Assembly (NCBI RefSeq): GCF_001429165.1
Contig: NZ_LMIR01000002.1
Location: forward strand, 612,810 to 676,809
DNA: 64,000 bases
Reading direction: 5' to 3'
Source of the DNA: Agromyces sp. Root81
Lineage (GTDB): Bacteria; Actinomycetota; Actinomycetes; Actinomycetales; Microbacteriaceae
Under the pieces are notes generated by a model that ran no database searches, was not told where the DNA came from, and worked only from the letters and a program-made list of their open reading frames with translations. Numbering within the stretch: position 1 is the first letter of the stretch; each line of letters begins with the position of its first letter. Position numbers and translations under genes: made by a program. Of this stretch, positions 17,040 through 25,346 are shown in pieces.

Positions 17040-20000
17040 TTACTCGGCGATCTGGCGCCGGCGACGGAGGAGGAACAGCATCCCGCCACCCAGCAGCAGG
17101 AGGAGGGCGATGCTCCCACCGGCTGCGAGGTTGACACCGGTCACCGGCATCGGCGGTCGCAGCGTGTTCGTGATCGCACACGCGACCTCGTCACCGGGCG
17201 AGACGACGAAGTCCGCGGCGTCGATCGCGACGGCGTCGCCGCCGGCGGCCGACACGACCGTGCAACTCAGGCTGCCGGCCTCCCAGCCGCTCGGGACGTT
17301 CGTCTCGGTGATCGAGTAGCTGGCGCCGGGCAGGACGCCGTCGAACTCGACCGAGCCGGTGCCGCCGACGGTGGTGACCGAGTCGGAGACCGCCTCGCCG
17401 CCGTCCTTCGGGGTGAGGGTGAAGGCGAAGGTGCCGTCACCGCCCTTTGCGGACTTCGTCACCGTGATCGCACCGGGCAGGGCCTCGTTGTCAGCCGAGC
17501 AGTCGAGCACGAGGCCGGGCCTCGCGAGGAACTGGAACCCGTCGGCCTCGGGGTCGAGGTCGTCGAGCGGCCCGCCCTCGGGAACATCCGCGATGCAGGT
17601 GATGTCACCGTTCACCCAGCCGGGCGTCGCCGTCTCGGTGATGGAGTACTCGACGCCCGGGAGGAGGTCGCTCCATCCGATGGCCGGTGCTTCGTTCGTC
17701 GCGGTCTGGGTATCGCTCTCGCTGTCGGGACCGGGCGTGATCGTGAAGTCGAACGACCATGCCGCGCCATCGGCGAGGCCGGTGACCGTCTTCGTGAGCG
17801 TGACCTCGGCGGGGGTCGCCGTGTTCAGCGCGGTGCACTCGAGCTCGAGCCCGGGGGTCACGGTGAACTGGAAGCCGTCGGCGTCGCTCTCGTCCTCGAG
17901 GCCCGTGCAGACGATGTCATCAGCGGTCCAGCCGAAGGGCAGCTCCCCCTCGATCAGGGTGTACTGATCGCCGACCGTGAGGTCGCCCCACACTGTGGTC
18001 GCCGAGTCGGGCAGTGCCGAGCTGTCGACCGTCTGCGTCACCGGGGCTCCATCTGGCTCCTGGGTCAGCGTGAAGTCGAAGCTCCAGTCGTAGCCGTCGG
18101 CAACGCCCTCGACCGACTTCGTGAGGCTCACCGAGCCGGGCGCCGCGACGTTCGTGAACACGCAGGTCACGACTTCGCCGGGCGCGAGCTCGATCGTCGT
18201 GCCGTCACCCTCACGCGCTCCGCAGTCGATGTCGTCGAGCGTCCAGTGCTCGGGCACCGTCTCGACGACCGTGTACGTGCCGGGAACGATCAGGCCGGAG
18301 TCCCAGGGGTTCTCCTCATCGTCGCTGGAGTCGTTCAGGGTGAACTCCTCGTGCGAGTCACCGCCATCGAAGACGAAGCCGAAGTCCTGGTCGTAGTCGG
18401 CCGGAACCGTGTCCTTGTCGACCAGGATCATGCCGCGCTCGGTGTTGGTGTACGTGCACTCGACCGTCTCGCCCGGGGCGAGCTCGATCGCAGCCGACCA
18501 GTCGCTCTCGTCGGTCGTCGTGTCATCCGTCGGGTCGTCGCAGACGAGGTTCGTCGTGTCGAAGGGCAGATCCTGCGACTCCGTCACGTCGTACGAGCCC
18601 GGCTCGAGGTTCTCGAAGGTCTCGGTGCCCGTGCCGTCTTCAGCGGTCGTGATGGTGAAGTCGCCCAGCGTCTCGCTCGTGAAGCCGAACTCGGCGGCCT
18701 GAGCGGGGTCGACCACCTTGTGGATGATGATCGTGCCGCCCTGGGTGTTCTCGAACACGCAGGAGACCGTCTCGCCGGCGATCGTCGTGACGTTGGTGCC
18801 GTTGTCGATGTCCGACTGTTCGGTGTCGCACAGGACACCCGTCAGGGTCCAGCCATCGGGTACGGTCTCGACGATGTCGACCGCGGTCTCCGGAGCGAAC
18901 TGGAAGGTCTCGCTCTGGCCGTCGGACAGGTCGAACTCCGCTCCGTCGATCGTGAAGTCGAAGAGCTCGGGGGATCCGGCGGGCAGCGTCAGCTTCTCGA
19001 CCGTGACGAACGACGTCGCGTTCGTGATCACGCACGACGTGGTCTCACCGGTGACGACGGGGAAGGTGTCCTCGGGATCGGTGAGGGTGTACTCGACGCC
19101 GTCGACGGTGCAGACGATTGAATGCTGCGCCCAGGGTGCGCCGTCGGGGATCGTCTCGGTGAGGGTGTAGTCGTCACCGGGCTCGACCTGGCTGTCCGAA
19201 TCGGTCTCGCCGATCAGCAGCGAGCCGTCGAGCTCAGCGGAGACGAGCCCTGCGATGTCGTACTCGAACACCGTGGCGCTCGGGTCGGCGAGGTCGTTGA
19301 GGGACTCCTTGGTCACCTCGAGCGCGCCGCAGGTGGACGGGGGCGTGACACTCAGGGGTGCCACGAATGCCTTGAGGTTGCCGGCTGCGCTGCCGCCGGT
19401 GATCGAACGCATGTAGACCGTGGCGAGATCGGTGACGGGCGGGCAGCCCGGAGCCACGTCGGCGAGCTCGGTCAGGTCGAGTCCGACCTCGAAGAAGCTG
19501 CCTTCCTCGCCGTCGATGGTGGTGCTGCCGACCGCGCTCGCGAACCCGGTGGTGTCCGTCGTGCAGCCCGGATCAGATTCCACGTCATCGGGATAGTCGG
19601 CCTCGTCGGTGTACGGGCAGAGCTGGCCGAGCACCGGGGGGTCGCCGCCGTCCATGTTGATGTAGGCGACGATGCCGCCTTCGTTGCGGAGCGGCTGCGG
19701 GGTGGGGAGGTCGTTCGGCCCGGTGGGCACCACGTTGGCCCCGGCGAACGAGAGGTCGATCGCGTACTTGGCCGTACCGCTCTCACCGGTGCGATCCCAC
19801 GCGACGTAGAGGTAGTAGTGCCCGTCGGCGCCGACCTTCGCGTACGTGTACACGGTCTTGAAGTCCGCCTTGTCCGGAGTGCTTCCGGACGCGACCCACC
19901 CGGTCGGGCTGTCGATGTCCTTGCCCGCGGAGCTGTACGTGCCGCCCTGCGTGGTGGAGTCGAAGTCGACGGGGGTGTCCCAGTCATCGAAGCCGGGTGG

Positions 20001-20156
20001 ACAGTTCATCGGCGTCTTGTCGCCGTCGATCTCGAATCCGCCCAGGTCGCAGTCCTCGGCCGCGTACGCGGGAGCGGCGACCGCGAACGGCGTCAATAGT
20101 CCGGCGAGCAGTGCTCCGGAAGCGAGCAGCGCTGTGCGCTGGCGTCGTGAAAACAC
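17040..20156 (-). CDS. Second sortase-anchored surface protein with about 7 CnaB-like repeats
   Basis: The 1038-residue paralogue of the 1722-residue protein has a signal peptide (1-33, ending APAYAAE) and the same head domain (CDLGGFEIDGDKTPMNCPPG; YMRSITGGSAAGNLKAFV). About seven CnaB-like domains follow with the V-x-x-x-K / Y-T-x-x-E / C-x-x-T-N pattern, then MPVTG, a transmembrane helix and RRRRQ. I chose the GTG at 20156 because AGGGG lies seven bases upstream and the protein then begins MFSRRQ, matching the paralogue's MFSRKG; the longer frame to 20216 lacks this support. Likely anchored by a sortase not in this window. It differs from its paralogue mainly in having fewer repeats. Confidence 0.88.
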   Translation of the reverse strand: MFSRRQRTALLASGALLAGLLTPFAVAAPAYAAEDCDLGGFEIDGDKTPMNCPPGFDDWDTPVDFDSTTQGGTYSSAGKDIDSPTGWVASGSTPDKADFKTVYTYAKVGADGHYYLYVAWDRTGESGTAKYAIDLSFAGANVVPTGPNDLPTPQPLRNEGGIVAYINMDGGDPPVLGQLCPYTDEADYPDDVESDPGCTTDTTGFASAVGSTTIDGEEGSFFEVGLDLTELADVAPGCPPVTDLATVYMRSITGGSAAGNLKAFVAPLSVTPPSTCGALEVTKESLNDLADPSATVFEYDIAGLVSAELDGSLLIGETDSDSQVEPGDDYTLTETIPDGAPWAQHSIVCTVDGVEYTLTDPEDTFPVVTGETTSCVITNATSFVTVEKLTLPAGSPELFDFTIDGAEFDLSDGQSETFQFAPETAVDIVETVPDGWTLTGVLCDTEQSDIDNGTNVTTIAGETVSCVFENTQGGTIIIHKVVDPAQAAEFGFTSETLGDFTITTAEDGTGTETFENLEPGSYDVTESQDLPFDTTNLVCDDPTDDTTTDESDWSAAIELAPGETVECTYTNTERGMILVDKDTVPADYDQDFGFVFDGGDSHEEFTLNDSSDDEENPWDSGLIVPGTYTVVETVPEHWTLDDIDCGAREGDGTTIELAPGEVVTCVFTNVAAPGSVSLTKSVEGVADGYDWSFDFTLTQEPDGAPVTQTVDSSALPDSATTVWGDLTVGDQYTLIEGELPFGWTADDIVCTGLEDESDADGFQFTVTPGLELECTALNTATPAEVTLTKTVTGLADGAAWSFDFTITPGPDSESDTQTATNEAPAIGWSDLLPGVEYSITETATPGWVNGDITCIADVPEGGPLDDLDPEADGFQFLARPGLVLDCSADNEALPGAITVTKSAKGGDGTFAFTLTPKDGGEAVSDSVTTVGGTGSVEFDGVLPGASYSITETNVPSGWEAGSLSCTVVSAAGGDAVAIDAADFVVSPGDEVACAITNTLRPPMPVTGVNLAAGGSIALLLLLGGGMLFLLRRRRQIAE

Positions 20157-20280
20157 GTTGAACCCCTCTGATGTGTTCGGATTCGCAGGCACCTCGGGAT
20201 GCGGTGCCGCGGCCACATAGTCCGGACAGTATCCGAATCGAGGGGTCCTCGAAATGGCTCAGAACGCCGGAATACAAGGG

Positions 20281-20294
20281 TGAGAGCGCTCTCA
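20281..20294. promoter_or_regulatory. LacI-family-type operator palindrome
   Basis: TGAGAGCGCTCTCA is a perfect 14-bp palindrome of the form bound by LacI/GalR-family regulators in actinobacteria (compare the CebR box TGGGAGCGCTCCCA). It lies 125 bases upstream of the minus-strand surface-protein start. The regulator is unknown. Confidence 0.5.
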
Positions 20295-20448
20295 TGAATC
20301 GGCCGATCCCGCCTTCTGCGCCCAATGGGGGACACGCCTGGAATCGAGCCCCGATTACCGGGCGGAGACGGCCGGAATGAAGCGCATCGCGAGTGTCGTC
20401 ACCCGTTCGGGGGGCACGCGCGAGTCCTCGATTCGGGGGACACGACGC

Positions 20449-20465
20449 CCGTTACCGAATCGTGA
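20449..20465 (-). promoter_or_regulatory. Shared upstream box, MtrA-like direct repeat
   Basis: This is identical over 17 bases to 12643-12659. On the minus strand it reads GTCAC-GATTCG-GTAAC, a perfect GTNAC-N6-GTNAC direct repeat. It lies about 290 bases before the surface-protein start. Regulation by an MtrA-like response regulator is inferred. Confidence 0.5.
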
Positions 20466-20509
20466 CGAAACCTCACCCCCCAAAGGGGGGACCCCGCCGT
20501 GTTCGATAG

Positions 20510-20592
20510 GCGCTTCGGATTCCGCGGCAGCAGGATGATCGCCGCGATACGGATGATGAGGTCGACGACGCCGACAGCGAAGTGCCGTCTGC
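20510..20592 (-). pseudogene. Frameshifted 5' remnant of a second cardiolipin synthase gene
   Basis: Translated on the minus strand, this stretch gives QTAL, a one-base frame change, then FAVGVVDLIIRIAAIILLPR, closely matching the start of the intact cls protein (QTALLFAGIVVVIDMVIRVT, then AIIVVPRNRR). Nothing beyond the first transmembrane segment survives. It is the relic of a duplicated or replaced cls gene, with the surface-protein gene now between the two. Confidence 0.7.
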
Positions 20593-20695
20593 CGGTTGGG
20601 ACCGTGAGGCAGGCGACCGTGATCGACCCGATCCGTTCACGAGATCGTCGCCCGATGTCTCGCTCCGCGTGACCGAGGGGCGATTGACTGCGCGC

Positions 20696-21715
20696 ATGCC
20701 ATCCACATCACACACGCTCGGGCGCGTCACCGCCGTCTGCGCCGCCGCCACCCTCGCCTTGCTCACCGCGTTCGCCGCCGCCTCGCCCGCCGCCGCCGCG
20801 CCCGCGGAGACGACCGAATCGGCTCCCGCGGGCTCCGCCTCGGTGCCCCCGCTCGATGTGCTGTCGTACAACGTCTTCCTCATGAGCAAGCACCTCTACC
20901 CCAACTGGGGCCAGGACCACCGTGCGGAGGCCATCGCAGCCGCGGACTTCTTCCAAGGCCACGACGTGGTCGTGCTGCAGGAGGCGTTCGACAACGGCGC
21001 ATCCGATCTCCTGGCCTCCCGGGCCTCCGCTGCCTACCCCTACCAGACACCCGTCGTCGGACGTTCGATGAGCGGCTGGGATGCCACGGGGGGCAACTAC
21101 AGCGCAGCAACTCCCGAAGACGGCGGCGTCGCGCTGTACAGCACGTGGCCGATCATCCGTCAGGAGCAGTGGGTCTTCAAGGAGGCCTGCGGCGCCGACT
21201 GGTTCGCCAACAAGGGCTTCGTCTACGCCGAGCTCGACGTCGACGGACTGCGGACCCACGTGATCGGCACCCACCTGCAGTCCACCGACCCGGGCTGCAG
21301 CACCGGCCAGCCCGCCACTGTTCGTGCAGCCCAGCTGCAGACCATCACGCGCTTCATCGACTCGAAGAACATCCCCGCCGACGAGCCCGTCGTGATCGCC
21401 GGCGACCTCAACGTCGACTCGCGCAGTTCCGAGTACCCCTCGTTGCTCGCCAACGCCGTCGTCGCGCCCGCCACCGAGCGCACCGGGTGGCCGTACTCCT
21501 TCGACACCGCCGAGAACTCGATCGCCGCCTACCGGTACCCCACCGACCCTCGCGAGGACCTGGACTACATCCTCTACCGGGCCGACCACGCTCGCCCCGC
21601 GGAGTACACGAACGAGGTTCGCCGGGCCGAGACCGCCCCGTGGACGGTCACGAGCTGGTTCACGGACTACACGTACGACGACCTCTCCGATCACTATCCC
21701 GTGATCGGGCGATAG
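20696..21715 (+). CDS. Secreted sphingomyelinase C-type phosphodiesterase
   Basis: The 339-residue exported enzyme has an Ala-rich signal peptide (about 1-37, ending AAAAPAE) and a DNase I-like (endonuclease/exonuclease/phosphatase) fold. Conserved stations: YNVFLM (Asn), VVLQEAFDN (metal-binding Glu), GTHLQSTD (His), GDLNVDS (Asp-Asn) and SDHYPV (catalytic Asp-His). The loops match bacterial neutral sphingomyelinases, which cut sphingomyelin to ceramide and phosphocholine; another phosphodiester substrate is possible. The ATG at 20696 begins the signal peptide. Monocistronic, followed by a hairpin. Confidence 0.85.
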   Translation: MPSTSHTLGRVTAVCAAATLALLTAFAAASPAAAAPAETTESAPAGSASVPPLDVLSYNVFLMSKHLYPNWGQDHRAEAIAAADFFQGHDVVVLQEAFDNGASDLLASRASAAYPYQTPVVGRSMSGWDATGGNYSAATPEDGGVALYSTWPIIRQEQWVFKEACGADWFANKGFVYAELDVDGLRTHVIGTHLQSTDPGCSTGQPATVRAAQLQTITRFIDSKNIPADEPVVIAGDLNVDSRSSEYPSLLANAVVAPATERTGWPYSFDTAENSIAAYRYPTDPREDLDYILYRADHARPAEYTNEVRRAETAPWTVTSWFTDYTYDDLSDHYPVIGR

Positions 21716-21729
21716 CCGCCGACGCCGCT

Positions 21730-21765
21730 GCCGCCGGTTCCCCGCGACCACGGGGCACCGGCGGC
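21730..21765. terminator. Hairpin terminator after the sphingomyelinase gene
   Basis: Arms GCCGCCGGT-t-CCCCG and CGGGG-c-ACCGGCGGC with a six-base loop lie between convergent genes (sphingomyelinase on plus, small lysS-operon protein on minus), so it serves both directions. Confidence 0.8.
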
Positions 21766-21781
21766 ATCGCGCTGCCGGCGC

Positions 21782-21940
21782 TCAGTTCCCGGCGACGAGT
21801 CCCCAGATACCGGAGACCACGAGGTACAGGCCGATCGCGCCGACGACGAGCCAGATGCCGAGGCGCGTGTTCGACGGCCGCTTCGGATCCTTCTCGGGTT
21901 CGAGCTCGTCCTTCGGCAGGTAGTCGTTCATGCGCGGCAT
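21782..21940 (-). CDS. Small single-pass membrane protein after lysS
   Basis: The 52-residue protein has an acidic/basic N-terminal half (LPKDELEPEKDPKRPSN) and one transmembrane helix (LGIWLVVGAIGLYLVVSGIW). The ATG at 21940 has GAGAG at good spacing; a second in-frame ATG at 21931 would remove three residues. It begins 16 bases after the lysS stop, so it is the last gene of that operon. Unknown function. Confidence 0.65.
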   Translation of the reverse strand: MPRMNDYLPKDELEPEKDPKRPSNTRLGIWLVVGAIGLYLVVSGIWGLVAGN

Positions 21941-21956
21941 CCGCTCTCTCGTCGAC

Positions 21957-23474
<1,518 letters not shown>

Positions 23475-23625
23475 CGTTCTCTCTCGTCGTGCGAAAAGGT
23501 GCGAACACCAGCCTACTTGGGCGCGCGTCGCGCCCGACTCTCGACCGTGACCTCGGAGATCTGCGGGACTTCGGCGGGAATCCGCCCTCTCGCTCCGCGG
23601 TTCTGCAGATGTCCGATGCCCTGGC

Positions 23626-23720
23626 GGGGCGGGGTGAGGCGAGGCGGGGCGGGGTGAGGCGAGGCGAGGCGAGGTGAGGCGAGGCGAGGTGAGGCGAGGC
23701 GGGGTGAGGCGGGGTGAGGC
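23626..23720. repeat. Pentanucleotide tandem array (GRGGY)19
   Basis: There are 19 in-phase copies of a five-base unit fitting GRGGY (GAGGC, GGGGC, GGGGT, GAGGT). The array ends five bases before the panC stop codon, in the panC-lysS gap. The plus strand is a continuous G-rich tract able to fold into G-quadruplexes; the number of copies is likely to vary between strains. Confidence 0.95.
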
Positions 23721-23724
23721 GATA

Positions 23725-24591
23725 TCAGCCGAGTGCGATGGCGGCGTTGTCGATGAGGCGGGTCGCGCCGACGCGAGCGGCGACGAGCACCACGGCCGGG
23801 CCCCGCGCATCGTCGGCGACGGGCAGGAAGGTCTCGGGGTCGACGACCACGAGGTAGTCGAGGGTGACGTCGTCGTGGTCGCCGAAGGCGGCCGCCCCCT
23901 CGGCGAGCACCTCGGCGAGGCCGTCGGACGCCGCGGCATCCGCTGCCCTGAGGGCTTCGATCAGGGTGAGCGCCGCCTCACGCTGCGCCGGAGCGAGGAA
24001 GCGGTTGCGGCTCGAGAGCGCGAGCCCGTCGGCCTCGCGCACCGTCGGCACGACCTCGATGGAGGTCGGCACGTCGAGGTCGTCGACCATGCGACGCACG
24101 AGGAAGACCTGCTGGGCGTCCTTCTGGCCGAAGACCGCGACGTCGGGGCGCACGATGTTCAGCAGCTTGCCGACGACGGTCAGCATGCCGTCGAAGTGGC
24201 CAGGACGCGACGCGCCCTCGTAGAGCGAGCCGACCCGGCCGGCGGTGAGTGTCGTGCCGACGGCGCCCTTCGGGTACATCTCGGCCACGGCGGGCGCGAA
24301 CACGAACTCGACGCCGAGCCCGGCGAGCGCCGCGACGTCGGCGTCGAGGGTGCGCGGGTAGCGATCGAGGTCCTCCCCCGGGCCGAACTGCAGCGGGTTC
24401 ACGAAGATCGACACGACGACCACGTCGGCGAGCTCGCGAGCACGCGCGACGAGCGCCAGATGGCCCGCGTGCAGTGCGCCCATGGTCGGTACGAGGGCGA
24501 CGGATGCCCCGGCCGCCCGCCGCCCGGCGAGGAACCCGCGCAGCTCGTCGATGGTCGGCACCACACGTGCGCCCGACGTGGACCCGGTCAC
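23725..24591 (-). CDS. panC: Pantothenate synthetase
   Basis: The 288-residue enzyme ligates pantoate and beta-alanine with ATP, the last step of vitamin B5 synthesis. It shows the nucleotidyl-transferase motif VPTMGALHAGHLALV (HAGH as the HIGH equivalent), FVNPLQFGPGEDLDRYPR, FGQKDAQQVFLVRRMV, and LALSSRNRFL (the KMSKS equivalent). The start overlaps the preceding DUF2520 gene stop by four bases, so the two are coupled. Normal length. Confidence 0.96.
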   Translation of the reverse strand: MTGSTSGARVVPTIDELRGFLAGRRAAGASVALVPTMGALHAGHLALVARARELADVVVVSIFVNPLQFGPGEDLDRYPRTLDADVAALAGLGVEFVFAPAVAEMYPKGAVGTTLTAGRVGSLYEGASRPGHFDGMLTVVGKLLNIVRPDVAVFGQKDAQQVFLVRRMVDDLDVPTSIEVVPTVREADGLALSSRNRFLAPAQREAALTLIEALRAADAAASDGLAEVLAEGAAAFGDHDDVTLDYLVVVDPETFLPVADDARGPAVVLVAARVGATRLIDNAAIALG

Positions 24592-25346
24592 GCGCCACCC
24601 CCAAGCGGCCAGTCGGAATCGGCCTCGTCGATCGTATCGGCACCCTCGACGCCGGCACCGCTGTCGTGCCGCGCGAGCGCGTTCTCGACGGTGCTGCGCA
24701 CGAGCGGGGCGAGCACCGCGCCCGGCCGGCCCACGCCGATGCCGTCGAGGAGTCCGCTCGCCTGGTCGACGATCGCGCTCGAGAAGGAGACGGCCGTGTC
24801 GATCGCCTCGCCGTATGCCGCACGGTCGCGCTCGGCGACGATGAACGGTTCGCCGCCCATCTCGACGACGAGCGCCTGTCCGATCGGCAGCACCGGAGCG
24901 GGCGCGGTGACGGCGAACCAGGTGCCCGGGAGGCGCGCGAGATCGATGCTCGTGCCCGTGAAGCTCATGGCCGGGTGCACCGCGAGCGGAATCGCCCCGG
25001 CGAGGCGTGCGGGGTCGAGCACGCCCGTGCCGAACCGCGCGACGGTGTGCAGCACGAGCTGGCCCGGCTGCCAGGCGCCGGCTTCGGCGAGGCCGGCGAC
25101 GAGCGGGCCGAGTTCGGCTTCCGGCACGGCGAGCAGCACGAGCTCGCTGCGCTCGATGATCTCGGGGATCGGCAGCACGGGCACCGAGGGCAGCATGGTC
25201 GCCGCCCGCTCACGGCTCTCGTCGGAGACCGCGGCGATGCCGGTGAGGGCGTGCCCGGCGCCGGCGAGGGCCGAGGCGAGCACGGCGCCGACGCGTCCGG
25301 CTCCGATGGTGCCGACACCGAGCCGGCCCGGACGGTCAGCCGACAT
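24588..25346 (-). CDS. Rossmann-fold DUF2520 protein
   Basis: The 252-residue protein has an NAD(P)-binding N-terminal motif (VGTIGAGRVGAVLASAL) and a C-terminal helical DUF2520 domain with HPAMSFTG. It resembles ketopantoate- or prephenate-type dehydrogenases and usually sits directly before panC, so a part in pantothenate or pantoate metabolism is likely; the reaction is not established. The ATG at 25346 is 11 bases inside the upstream PH-domain gene; the stop overlaps the panC start (ATGA). Confidence 0.85.
   Translation of the reverse strand: MSADRPGRLGVGTIGAGRVGAVLASALAGAGHALTGIAAVSDESRERAATMLPSVPVLPIPEIIERSELVLLAVPEAELGPLVAGLAEAGAWQPGQLVLHTVARFGTGVLDPARLAGAIPLAVHPAMSFTGTSIDLARLPGTWFAVTAPAPVLPIGQALVVEMGGEPFIVAERDRAAYGEAIDTAVSFSSAIVDQASGLLDGIGVGRPGAVLAPLVRSTVENALARHDSGAGVEGADTIDEADSDWPLGGGA

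Larger units (their letters stand above)
20157..20695. other. Long intergenic region with operators and a cls remnant
   Basis: About 540 bases between divergent genes. They contain a 14-bp LacI-type palindrome (20281-20294), the box shared with the other surface-protein gene (20449-20465), a run CCCCCCAAAGGGGGG near 20480, and a frameshifted remnant of a cardiolipin synthase gene (20510-20592). I see no intact gene. Confidence 0.7.

Noticed and set aside
23475-23939. N-terminal extension of lysS through the pentanucleotide array
   Set aside because: The frame is open only because the five-base unit lacks stops; known lysyl-tRNA synthetases begin near the ATG at 23474.
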